Assembly (NCBI GenBank): GCA_003255025.1
Contig: QANY01002420.1
Location: forward strand, 372,001 to 436,000
Direction: 5' to 3'
Length of the DNA stretch: 64,000 nucleotides
From: Datisca glomerata
Lineage: Eukaryota; Streptophyta; Magnoliopsida; Cucurbitales; Datiscaceae
Shown: positions 1 to 9,904 of the stretch, piece by piece
Layout: the number at the start of each line of letters is the position of its first letter
Numbering within the stretch: position 1 is the first letter of the stretch
Notes under the pieces: model-generated
Database searches by the model: none
Told to the model about the DNA's origin: nothing
Seen by the model: the letters and a program-made list of their open reading frames with translations, nothing else
Translations under genes and position numbers: made by a program

Positions 1-984
1 TAGTCTATAAGTTAAATTAATATCAAGTATAGTCACTTTTTATGGATCCACTTATTGGAATAAAAAAATCATATTCTTACTCATATTATACCCATCTACA
101 TAACATTTAATGATTATTTTTTATAATCTCATTAATCCATCAATCTCTCTCTCCCCTAAAATCTCTCTCTGAACTATTTATAAACGATGTGTGTGTGTGT
201 CAGTGTCGCCCAAGCTCCTTGGAGACCGACATGGTCCGTTCAGCTCCCATCCCTTTTAAGAGCTCTGTTCTTCAATCGCTTTTCCTAGAGTAGAGCGAGA
301 CCTTTGTCGTGGCTACCACGTGGTGTCACGTCATTGGTAGTCTAGGAATATCCATAACAGTTTCTCCCAGTCGAATATTTGGCGGGTCTCATCCAACCAG
401 GTCTGGAAACTCATTTGTCCAAGATCCCCTGGGACTGCCTTGTGGTTATCGTTCATCGTATGTGCACGCGTGGCCTTGCTTCTCTTGAATCCTCACTGTC
501 GGTTCCAAATTAGGTAGGCAGTGACGACAACGCACAGATATATGAAGGAGAGGGCGAATGACACGACGCCTAAACCTTCAATGTCATCTGTCGTTCCCTA
601 TGAGTATCTGAGCACTTTATTGGCCTACGAGTGGACATCACCTGGATCGCTGGATCGGCGCAATGCTCCTGATAGTCATGTGGGTTGGGGTCCCATAAAT
701 AGGTGGTCCTCCCTTCCGTTTACAAAAACATTCATGCCCCTCGAGAGATTCTGAAACCCTTCTCCAGAAAATCCTTCACCCTGTAGAGACAGAAGTTACT
801 TCCTGTACCTGATCTTGCCTTTTTTCCTTCCATCTTCCGCTCCTACTATCTTCCTGTTTACCATCAAAGTGTGTCCGTGCCGTTTGCTAATTTGGCCATG
901 CATCGTCCTCCCCATTACATTGGGAGATGCCCCGTGGGTCGTTTGTTTATGTAGCATCGTTCTTTCCCCGTCACCGATGCACAG
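1..984. other. Unidentified block, GC-balanced from about 190
   Basis: Bases 1-190 are AT-rich with a pyrimidine run and a short TG repeat near 190-200. From about 200 to 984 the base composition is clearly more balanced than anything nearby. Read on the minus strand, 521-600 gives an open stretch starting DDIEGLGVV and running into a hydrophobic, membrane-helix-like segment; after one stop, 365-470 gives another readable stretch beginning MSFQTWLDETRQIF. This looks like a decayed coding sequence, but I do not recognise the family. It ends where homology to the Copia-A LTR begins. Organelle origin, a captured gene, or the interior of another element are all possible. Confidence 0.35.
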
Positions 985-1427
985 TGATAAGTTATTTTCT
1001 CCCTCTCTGAGTCTTTTTTTTTATGTTACGGCAGAACCTTTAGAGGAAGAAGAAAAAAATGTCTATTTTCTTCCTAAGTTGTTTAAAGTGCCCACACTCT
1101 CTTCTTGACAATATACTTGCGAGACATACTTCTGAATCCTACGAGTGATTGTTAGTATGAAGATCGATTGAAGTTCTACGAATCTCAAGAATGAGGAACG
1201 TGAGACAATAAATTAGATCTCGCCAATTGAAAAGTTCTCCATTACAAGAAAATGTAAAATTGTTTCTACTTATTCTAAATATGCTTATTGAAATAAGCAT
1301 TATCATAGATAAGGGTTTATATTAAATATGATTAACGTTTGTTGTGAATTGTTTTTTTTTGATATTTCACCAACGAACCGTTCGTGTTTCATTTATTTTT
1401 CATCAAATTTGAAAACTTGATCCAACA
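985..1427 (+). repeat. 5' LTR of Copia-A, 3' portion only
   Basis: The segment ends GATCCAACA directly before the primer binding site. It corresponds in reverse complement to 19040-19660 of Copia-B; shared blocks include the AACGGTTCGTG-type stretch, the ATTCAGAAGTAT block and the GAAGAAGAAAAAA run. The upstream part of the LTR is missing, cut at about 985 next to unrelated sequence. Confidence 0.7.
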
Positions 1428-1429
1428 AT

Positions 1430-1441
1430 TGGTATCAGAGT
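1430..1441 (+). other. Copia-A primer binding site
   Basis: TGGTATCAGAGT lies two bases after the LTR end. It is complementary to the 3' end of plant initiator methionine tRNA, the usual primer of Ty1/Copia elements. Confidence 0.85.
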
Positions 1442-1673
1442 CTTGGGTTCTGAATTATACATATTTAGTGATTAAACGTATGTATGGATGGATATTGTGA
1501 TATTGTCATATTTTTTGTATGGTTGATTCAAAGCAGGTTTTAATGTGTTTTATGAATGAATCACAATCGATTGGCTCTAGGTGTTTATTTTCAATTTTAG
1601 GATTGATATATGCCGAAATTGAGGTATATGATTTGATGTAATTTAATTTTTTCAAAAGTTGTTTATTTAAATT

Positions 1674-2283
1674 CTTGATTAATAAACGTAAAGAAAAATA
1701 TAAATATTTACATGTTGGATTAATTGAAGTTGGTTTAAAACTTGCAACTAGACTAGGACTGAATACGTCTGCAGTAATTTGTGTCCGTGATAAACGACAC
1801 AATAAATTTCATGATTCCTTATTAGGTATAATTGAATCAAGTCTCTGTGATGGACCTATATATTTTTCGTGTTCTTCGAATTTCACATTGTCCCTCACAG
1901 TCCCACTCTAATGCATGGATTATGTCTTGATATTAAATCTGATGGTTTTAACATGATGCAAGGTGCAGAAAATCCTTATTTACAGGATTCATTAGAAAGT
2001 GATGAACACTGTTGTTCCTAGTATAAAGGAAATTCCTTTACAACATCGAGGTTCTACAACTTTGTTTATTACTAATTTGTCTAAAAGCAATTTGAAAGTA
2101 CCCAAGACAATCACTTGGGATCAGGTTAATTTACCTGAGAAATGGGTCCTTGAGAAAGCCTCTGAACTTGTTAAACAGGAAAGCAGAGAGTTAGAAAAAA
2201 TTATTGAACACCCTGATGGGGATGTTGAAATAAAATTCTCTAATCAGAGGATTGCTCATCTGAACTTAGGACGTAGTTCATAG
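1674..2283 (+). pseudogene. Caulimovirid-type movement protein-like, copy 1 (partial)
   Basis: Two open stretches (1675-1911 and 1999-2283), broken around 1912-1998, read like the 30K-superfamily movement protein of plant pararetroviruses (Caulimoviridae). Visible motifs are LHVGLIEVG (as HVGLIEVG), TRLGLNTSA, VRDKRHNKFHDSLLG and SLCDGPIYFSC, then a more variable tail ending near LNLGRSS. In the virus family this protein mediates cell-to-cell passage through plasmodesmata. Here it is a decayed genomic copy, without the amino-terminal part present in copy 2. It begins where similarity to the Copia leader stops (about 1661-1674). Family assignment is from remembered motifs and no search was done; a movement protein-like ORF of some retroelement is the alternative. 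Confidence 0.6.
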
Positions 2284-2633
2284 AGGTATGTACATACATT
2301 ATTATTGCTAATACAATGATACTTATGTTGTTATATGTGCAATAATATTGTGTTATTCATTATCATTGAGTTATTGTGATAGGTTAACTACTTGTACCAG
2401 TAAATTCGTATTTACTAGATAAGGATATACGGATCTGCTTATAAGTGCTATCGTGAAACCCCAAGTCGCATAGACTGGATATTCCTGTTGAAGCCAGATG
2501 ATAGGCGTGTTAGGAATTTGGCGTAAGTCGTTGACAGTGATCGATAGACCTTATGAACAGGTTAAGTAGAGCCTTATAAGGTAGATATCAATCTACTTAT
2601 AGAAGTAGTAGAAGTAATGCTAATAAAGAAATT
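2284..2633 (+). other. Spacer between the two movement-protein-like copies
   Basis: No open frame is visible. The spacer is AT-rich at its start and then mixed (about 2380-2600). It matches neither the Copia-B leader nor the LTR, so it probably came in with the virus-like DNA, possibly as non-coding viral sequence. That origin is inference. Confidence 0.35.
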
Positions 2634-3419
2634 ATGATTTCTGAAAATATTGAAACTACTCTACAAATATGGAAACTTCCCAGTCCTACATCTGTTTATA
2701 ACCAGAAAGGCACTTTTGATTTTGCTTCTGATTATATTGTCAAAATAGTTGAAGAAGCTATACCTTTAACTGAAGGTTATAATTCATTTAATTTGTTCTC
2801 GTGTAACTTGATTAATAAACATAAAGAAAAATATAAATTTTTACATGTTGGATTAATTGAAGTTGGTTTAAAACCCGCAACAAGACTAGGACTTAATACG
2901 TCTGCAGTAATTTATGTTCGTGATAAACGACACAATAAATTTCATGATTCTTTATTAGGTATAATTGAATCAAGTCTCTGTGATGGACCTATATATTTTT
3001 CGTGTTTTCTAAATTTCACATTGTCCCTCACAGATCCCACTCTAATGCATGCATTATGTCTTGATATTAAATCTGATGGTTTTAACATGATGCAAGTTGC
3101 AGAAAATATATTCATTATTTACAGGATTCAATACAAAGTGATGAACATTGTTGTTCCTAGTATAAAGAAAATTCCTTTACAACATTGAGGTTCTACAAAT
3201 TTTTTTTATTACTAATTTGTCTAAAAGCAATTTGAAAGTACCCAAGACAATCACTTGGGATCAGGTTAATTTACCTGAGAAATGGGTCCTTGAGAAAGCC
3301 TCTGAACCTGTTAAACAGGAAAGCAGAGAGTTAGAAGAAATTATTGAACACCCTGATGGGGATGTTGAAATAAAATTCTCTAATCAGAGGATTGCTCATC
3401 TGAACTTAGGACGTAGTTC
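2634..3419 (+). pseudogene. Caulimovirid-type movement protein-like, copy 2
   Basis: The longer copy reads from 2634 (about 184 codons to a stop at 3186-3188) and resumes in another frame from about 3217. It shares with copy 1 the block from the CTTGATTAATAAAC sequence (about 2808) to GRSS at about 3418, with only scattered substitutions. It adds about 58 upstream codons beginning near NIETTLQIWKLPSP. The core motifs TRLGLNTSAV, RHNKFHDSLLG and SLCDGPIYF are intact. A small change near 3188-3216 breaks the frame. At 3419-3420 the frame passes directly into Copia integrase, an in-frame chimera of virus-like and retrotransposon sequence. It is described as a remnant only; no function is implied. 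Confidence 0.65.
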
Positions 3420-3870
3420 TATGTCCTCTGTTCCCCTTTCTCAGTACTTGCTAGGACCGTTTGAAGACTTTCTTAAGGAAGAATGTGTTCTTTCTCAACT
3501 TACAACACCTGGCACTCCAAAACAGAATGGTCCGTCAAAGAGAAAGAATCAAACTCTGATGGATATGGTTAGATTCATGATGAGTTACTCATCCCTTCCA
3601 GATTCATTCTGAGGATATGCCTTGGAAACAACATCTATTCTGAATCAAGTTCCATCAAAGATGGTGCCTAGCAAGCCATATGAAAGATAAAAAGGACGAA
3701 AGTCATCTGCAAGACACCTTACGATATGGGGATGCCCGACACACATACTGGGACTAAAGTCAAGCAAGTGGGTCAGTTGATCAGAATTATGCATGTTTGT
3801 AGGATATCTTATGGGAATGAAGAGATACGTCTTTTATAGTCTAACCAATAAGAAAATATTTGTGAGCATG
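3420..3870 (+). pseudogene. Copia-A integrase remnant
   Basis: Readable blocks are QLTTPGTPKQNG followed by KRKNQTLMDMVRFMMSYSSL, the C-terminal half of the Copia integrase core; the glutamate expected just after PKQNG in S-E-R-R has become P-S-K-R-K. After the stop at 3610 other frames continue with GYALETT-like and KPYE-like pieces up to about 3870. Stops and frameshifts are frequent. The upstream zinc-binding and DDE residues are missing, so it is inactive. Confidence 0.8.
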
Positions 3871-4020
3871 AATGCACATTTTTTTTTAAGATGACTATAT
3901 AAGAAGTGTGAAACCGAAAAACACATTTATGCTAGAGAAATTATTGAGTGAGAGGACACCGAATCCCCAATTAGGACTTTTTCCCAATTCAATAATAGAA
4001 GAACCAACAGGGGTCGGAGC

Positions 4021-4620
4021 CTATGAAGCCTCGACGTTGTCGTAGGTTTGTGAGACAACTTGACAGGTACATGTCTTATGGAGATGCTGCAGTCTCAGAT
4101 AAGGATCATGTTGAACCTGTTTCCTACTCGCGGGCCATGGCTGGTCTTGAAGCAAATCTATGGAAAGAAGCCACGAACATCGAGATACAATTGTTGTACT
4201 CAAACGGAGTCTGGAAGCTTATAGATCCTCATGAAGGGGTAAAACTTGTAGGGTGTAAAGGAATTTATAAGAAAAAGAGAGGTCCAGATGGGAGCTCTCT
4301 TTTTCTACCATGGAAGCTGAGTGTGTGGCAGCTTGTGAAGCTACAAAGGATGATGTATGACTTAGAAAGTTCCTGAAGACTCTAGAAGTTATTCCAGAAG
4401 CTGACAAACACGTGACACTTTATTGCGATAATAGTGGGACTGTAGCAAACGCGAAGGAACTGAGGAGCCACAAAAGATCCAAACACATATAGTGTAAATA
4501 TCACCTCATGAGAGAGATTGTTCAGCATGTAGATGTTGTAGAATACACATATCGACAGTCAACAGCCTGGCAAATCCAATCACAAAGACTTTAAGTAGTA
4601 AAATCTTTGATGGTCATCTG
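4021..4620 (+). pseudogene. Copia-A RT/RNase H remnant with internal deletion
   Basis: The open frame 4023-4376 starts with the linker before RT (SYGDAAVSDKDH), then the RT entry block WKEATNIEIQLLYSNGVWKL and GIYKKKRGPDG. At about 4290 it jumps to sequence preceding RNase H, so the RT catalytic region (YVDD box) is deleted. RNase H continues in another frame: EADKHVTLYCDNSGTVA, then LRSHKRSKHI and YHLMREIVQHVDVV, ending just before the polypurine tract. The matching Copia-B segment is at 20220-20620 on the minus strand. Confidence 0.8.
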
Positions 4621-4673
4621 GATGGTATGGGGATACGAGATTGGACACGCCTACTTTAGTCCAAGTGGGAGTT

Positions 4674-6250
4674 TGTTGGAATTGTGTTCATAAAGTAATG
4701 TGTAATAACTATTAATGAGTATTTAGTTATTTCTCTGACATTTATGTATTACTGAATTTTATGAATAAATGAAAGTTTTCTTTTAATTAAAGTGTGTTTA
4801 TAATTTATTTAAGTACTAGAACTATTATCAACCTAAGAAGAGTAAATATAGAGGAGTTTTTCAAACAAACTCTTATGAAATAGTTCAGAATGTTATTCGC
4901 AGTTTTAGGATTGACTGGCAAACGAGTCTGATTACGACTGTTAGGTTGAACCAATAAATGCCAATCTTGGGACATGTGAGTGGAGATTCTAACGGTTGGC
5001 CTATACATGTTATGTAACATGTTGAATAGACAAGTAACAAATTAGTTTAGAGCAAAGCCGTTTATCTGGTTCTAAATCTAATTGTTAAACCTTAAGAGTA
5101 TATTCATAATTACTTTAATCCTGAGGTGAATACAAAACTTGACCTAGTTACTTATGATCTTTGATACTCCAAATGAGCGAGTTCGAATTACCAGATAACA
5201 CCTCGACTGTTGGGATCGTGATTCCATCATGTTGGAGTTGTGTGATTTACATATATGAAATTTGTGGTAAGATTGCAATAGCAATAATAGCACCTTAAGC
5301 ATTATTGATAGGTTTGTGAATAAATAAATTGGGTTGGTACTCAATGAGATGAGTCATTGAATAAGATATTGTGAACTGTACGAGACACTTCACTGATATA
5401 TCTTTCTTATTCATAGTCAATAAAGGAGTTAAGAAAATAATAACTAGAGGGGTAATACGATAATTTTACATCCCGCTCGTGTTACTGATATTTACGAAGG
5501 CTAACATCATAAAATATTATGTGAACTATGAAATAAATATGTTTATTTGCACCAAATGAAATGTAGCGCGCATGAATCGAGAGTTGATTTGGCATTAGAC
5601 CTATAATGGAGTCGTACGATGTCGGGATTAAATATGTCAGGAATTTATGGAGATAGATTAGCCAAGTGTTTGAATCCCATAAATTTATTCATGTAGGTCT
5701 ATTTGGTCTTAAGAGTAGCTCATAAAGACAGAAATGAGAAATAACATCAGTTGGACCAAAAACATGTTATGGACTAAGATACACTTCCCGAATTCATATG
5801 TGATGAGTGTCATCAATAAATTAGTGAAGAGCATAATTAATGTTTAAATTAACTAATTCGTTATTTTCTAATTATTGAATAACTAGCAAATAAAAATAAA
5901 TTAACTAATTAATTGATAGGAATAAATCTAATTTATCAATTTGAATTGATGAATTTAGACAGAGAATTGACTCTTGACGAGATGTAAAAATCACAGATTG
6001 CAATGCAAGGGATGTAAATTTCAGTTTGATCATTTAGGAGTATATGGGTAAATTTCATAATTAATATAAAAGGGTTGAAAACTTAACCTTGAGCTAAGAT
6101 GAGTGTTAGGTAGAGCAAGAAAAGAGTTTCTCTCTCCCCTCCTCCCTTGTTGCCGCCAAACTTATAGAGGAAGAATAAAAAATTGTAGGGGAAGATTTAA
6201 ATTCCATAATTAATAGAAAAGAGTTTCTCTCTCCCCTCCTCCCTTGTTTT
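4674..6250 (+). repeat. 3' LTR of Copia-A
   Basis: It starts TGTTGGAATTGTG after a polypurine tract. The block 5270-6170 matches the reverse complement of 19700-20215 and 25800-26640 of Copia-B (for example the TTTGCACCAAATG, GAGAGTTGATT and TTTCTCTCTCCCCTCC segments). The end corresponding to 985-1427 of the 5' LTR is missing. The segment with the TTTCTCTCTCCCCTCCTCCC run occurs twice (about 6127 and 6222), and the copy at about 6222 joins the 71-bp minisatellite directly. Confidence 0.75.
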
Positions 6251-6251
6251 C

Positions 6252-6885
6252 GTAGACAACAATCTCTATTGATTTAAGCTTTTTCAAGTTCAGGGGTCCG
6301 TTTCCTTCTAAAGACGATGATTGTAGATAACAATCTCCATAGACTTGAGCATTTTCAAGTGTAGAGGACTATTTCCTTCTAAAGACGATGACCGTAGATA
6401 ACAATCTCCATAGACTTAAGCATTTTCAAACTCATGGGTCCGTTTCCTTCTGAAGATGATGTATGTAGACAACAATCTCTATGACTTAACTTTTGCAAGC
6501 TCAGGGGCCCATTTTCTTCTGAAGACGATGTCCGTAGATGATAATATCTATGGACTTAAGATTTTTCAAGCTTAGGGGACCGTTTCCTTCTGAAGACGAT
6601 GCACGTAGATAACAATCTCCATGGACTTAAGCTTTTTCAAGCTCAGGGACCTGTTTTCTTTTGAAGACGATGTTCGTAGACAACAATATCCATGGACTTA
6701 ACATTTTTCATGCTCATGGGCCTGTTTTCTTCTGAAGATGATGTCCGTAGACAAAAATCTCCATGGACTTGAACTTTTTGAAGCACATGGACTCGTTTCC
6801 TTTTAAGAACGATGTTCGCAGACACTCCCAATGACTTATGCTTTCCACAAAGCTCAGGGCACTATGATTTCCTGTCGGGCTCCTT
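6252..6885. repeat. 71-bp minisatellite, about 8-9 copies
   Basis: The unit starts GTAGA(C/T)AACAATCTCC and contains TTTTCAAGCTCAGGG and TTCTGAAGACGATG. Unit starts fall at 6252, 6323, 6394, 6465, 6534, 6605, 6676, 6747 and 6818, spaced 71, 71, 71, 69, 71, 71, 71 and 71 bp. Units differ by scattered substitutions. Seventy-one is not a multiple of three, and no reading frame persists through the array. Confidence 0.95.
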
Positions 6886-7149
6886 GCTAATGATCTTTGA
6901 CAAGAATGTCGAAGAAAAACACCATATATAATATCTTAATGGAATGAGCAGGGAATGAGTATACCGTTTCATAATTTTGTCATAGGAATTTGAGTTTGAT
7001 ACGCCATGTCCATCATTTTGAGAACCACTTCTTTTGTTTGAAATAAATATTGAGTAGGGTTATTGAATCATATTCATGATTTGTTGTGATGAGTGTTTTC
7101 GTTTCAAAACCCAAATATTTTACGTCTTGTAATTCCAGACAGATTTGCT
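6886..7149. other. Unassigned spacer
   Basis: AT-rich sequence between the two tandem arrays. Part of it (about 6940-6975, AATGAGCAGGGAATGAGTATACC) is loosely similar to 13912-13940. No gene or element end is visible. Confidence 0.4.
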
Positions 7150-7911
7150 TTTGAGAAGTCCGTACGTAATAGACCGTAACTTTCTCCAGGAAGCTTGGAA
7201 TCTAACTTCATAAAGATTTTCAAGAAGCTAACTTCTGTAGCTTTGTAGCAATATATGATTTGTCACGTAAATCTTCTTGTGTTGGTGAAGTTTAATAAAC
7301 AAAATTGACTATTCTGCATAGTCTTTTTTTCTAAACAACTTTCACGAAAATTATCATAACTTTTTATCGTGAGTTTCGAAATGAATTCTGTAAAATTCTC
7401 CGAGAATTAGAATTCCCTATATTTGCAATATTATATGATTTTCCATGTGATAACCTTCCAATTGATACAATATAATTTCAGAATTTACTATTATGCATAA
7501 TCTTTATTTCTAAACAACTTTCATGAAAACTACCATAACCTTTGCTCGAGAGCTCCAAATCAAGTTCTTCAAAATTCTTCAAGAAGTAGACATCCATATA
7601 TTTCTAACGACATATAATTTTTCATGTAATAATGTCTAAATAAAAACAATTTAAAAATTAAATTTGAATGACCAGAATAGGTTAATTTTCCTGAACAACA
7701 TGTATGGAAACTACCATAACTTTTGATCGGAAGATCCAAATTGAACTCTGTAAATTTATTCAGAAAGTTGAATTCTGTAGCCTTCAAATGGTATAAGATT
7801 CATCATCCATCTCGTTTCCAGTTGGTACAGTACAATTTCTGAATTTTATAGTTCTGCATAATCTTATTTCCCGAACAACCTTCATGAAAATCACCATAAC
7901 TTTTGTTCTGA
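7150..7911. repeat. 180-bp tandem repeat, left part of array
   Basis: The repeat anchor CAACTTTCATGAAAACTACC followed by ATAACTTTTG recurs at 7336, 7515, 7696 and 7876, spacings 179, 181 and 180 bp, with a further weaker unit before 7336. Each unit also contains AAATTCTTCAAGAAG-like and TTCTGTAGCTTTCAAATG-like blocks. The array is cut at 7911 by CACTA-1 and resumes at 12852. The unit length is typical of plant satellites, but similar sequence is also seen in retroelements, so its class is open. Confidence 0.9.
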
Positions 7912-8089
7912 CACTACTAGAAATATGAGATTTCACAAGATTAAAATACAAGGTTTGCAGTCACCTCTTATTAAGAACTCAAAACAACAAGTGATTTTAA
8001 AATCAAGTAAAATTTATTCCGGTTAAAAGTGAAAAAAAAGCGGGAGGCAAAATTAATAGAGACGCGAGACTTGGACTTAAGCGGGACTT

Positions 8090-8560
8090 TGATAAAAAAT
8101 TGGAGACCCTTCACATTTCATTCTCTAGCTCTCTCTGTACTGTGTCTCGATTCTCTTACTCCTTTTTCAAATCAGAGAAGCTCAACTCGTTGCTCCATTT
8201 TGGATAAGAGAAGCTAAAAAATTGGAGACCCCTCGACAGTACTGTGGCTCGATACCCTTCTCTCTCACTCTCTCGTTCAAAGACAGAGCAACTAGGGTTT
8301 CATTGATTTTTAGGTTTGGAGACCCCTTGACATTTCAATTTCTCTCGATTCTTCTCTCTCACTCTTTCATTCAAAGCCGGATAAGATCCTTGTCGTGGGT
8401 CTCGTCATTGTGCTTGTTCTCATCATCGTGGGCCTTGTCATTGTGCGGTTCTCGTCATTGTGGGTCTTGTCATTGTGCTTGGTTCTTGTTATCATCAGTT
8501 AGAATCTTTTTAGGTTTGTTAAAATTGATTTATCATTTTCTTTGAGTTCGTAAGTTATGT
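8090..8560 (+). other. Pyrimidine-rich, internally duplicated segment in CACTA-1
   Basis: A block with TTGGAGACCC(C/T)T and CTCTCTCTCACTCTTTC-like sequence occurs three times (from about 8100, 8222 and 8317). It is followed by repeats of TCGTCATTGTG (8400-8490). The composition resembles a plant 5' untranslated region or first exon. Open frames here do not resemble known proteins, so I do not call a gene. It may be the 5' part of the captured gene. Confidence 0.4.
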
Positions 8561-9662
8561 TTGATTTGAGGTAGCTATTAGTTTTATTTGTTATATCTAA
8601 GCTTTTTTAGGCCTTAAACCTAGGATTTATGGTTGAGGTTCCTTTCTCCATTCTTGTTTGGGTGTTGATGAGTCATCGTCGTGAGCTTTGCGGTCTTATA
8701 TTGTTTGTTAGATTCTGTGCTGAGCTCTTCGCCATTTGGGCACGATGATAATCCCTATTTCACCGTTATAGAAGTTGAACTCGCTATTGGTGAGTGTCTC
8801 ATTTCTCGATCTGCTGTGAAGTATTTGCTACAATTTACATTTCTCGATCTGCTATTGGTGAGTGTCTCATTTCTCGATCTACTGTCCATTTTCTTGCTGA
8901 ATTTATTGATTGGTTATCCTCTACATTAAAAGACCTGTTTATGTGCTGTCATCGGAACAATTAGTAATCTCTAAACAGTTTCTTTGAAAATAGGATAGCC
9001 TTGATGAGATTAATAAGCTTGTTACTCTGGGTTATTTTGCTGATGTTTCTCTTTGTTTGTTGAACCCTTTAACTTGCATGATTACAATATGTATTCAAAC
9101 TATTTTTTTGGTAAAGTGCTACATTTTAAAAACTAAAAAAATTTGAAAACCCTTGTGTAAGGATCGATGCCTTGGCAGCAATAGATGTTTTGTGTTTGAC
9201 TTTAATTGTTTGGTCATTTGCTTTTGAAATATATGGGTGGAAGGTTTGAAGTTTAATTGTTCATTATCATTCAGGGTGGATTTATTCCATATTTATATTC
9301 CTTATTTATTCCATATTAGATGATTGCCTATGCCTTGTTTTATTACAGGCGGCTCAATAGACGCAACTGTTTGCAGGAAGGTCCATGGTCACACTCGAGA
9401 CATATAGTATGAATATATCTATTGCACTCTATTTTTTGCTTTTCACCATCTGAGTCTTTGTGCTGTTTTGGATCTAGATACATAGTTTCTCTTTGAGATC
9501 TATATGGGTTTCCTTTACTTTGGTTTTAGCTTCTGGTCTTTGAGCTTTGGTATGTGAGCTCAGAAGAATACACATTCATACATGAATCATTTGTGTTACT
9601 CTTACTTAATCCGGATGGATTTTGTTCTTATGCTTTTTTATTTGCTTAATTTGAAATTATAG

Positions 9663-9904
9663 TTGAATGATTTACTGGGCTTTAGTCAACATCGAGTATG
9701 GAAAAGAATGGCATTGTCTTTAAGTGGGTATGTGATTTTGTTGTTCTCATTTGATATCACTTTGTTTTCTTTTTATACCAAAATTCTGAGAAAGTTTTGA
9801 AGTTTTTTGGCAGAGCAAAAATTGGAGACTGTGTATTGGATTTGTGCTATGGAAGTGCGGATTTGACATTCTTGTTATCAGAAAAAGTTGGTCCAAATGG
9901 GAAG
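9663..9904 (+). pseudogene. Captured MenG/UbiE-type methyltransferase exons
   Basis: Two exon-like blocks are separated by an 86-bp intron with GT (9728) and AG (9813) borders. Exon 9663-9727 reads LNDLLGFSQHRVWKRMALSL; exon 9814-9904 reads AKIGDCVLDLCYGSADLTFL then LSEKVGPNGK, ending at a GT. Together they match the start of the SAM-dependent methyltransferase fold of the UbiE/MenG family, in plants the plastid demethylphylloquinone methyltransferase of vitamin K1 synthesis. The SAM-binding motif VLDLCCGSGD has decayed to VLDLCYGSAD. The rest of the domain and the transit peptide are absent. Splice sites show it was copied from genomic DNA, not from mRNA. The family call is from memory; COQ5-type methyltransferase is the close alternative. 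Confidence 0.72.

Larger units (their letters stand above)
985..6250 (+). mobile_element. Copia-A: degenerate Ty1/Copia LTR retrotransposon
   Basis: Order on the plus strand: truncated 5' LTR ending CCAACA (1427), initiator-Met-type primer binding site at 1430, leader, two movement-protein-like inserts, integrase, RT/RNase H remnants, a polypurine tract (AAGTGGGAG near 4662-4672), then a 3' LTR starting TGTTGG at 4674. Integrase before RT is the Copia order. The leader (1441-1660) matches the leader of minus-strand Copia-B, so the two belong to related families. Gag and protease are gone, apparently replaced by the inserts, so the element cannot be autonomous. Confidence 0.85.

Noticed and set aside
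8222..8545. 107-codon frame rich in Ser, Leu and Phe
   Set aside because: Arises from internally duplicated, UTR-like pyrimidine-rich DNA in CACTA-1; another frame would serve as well.
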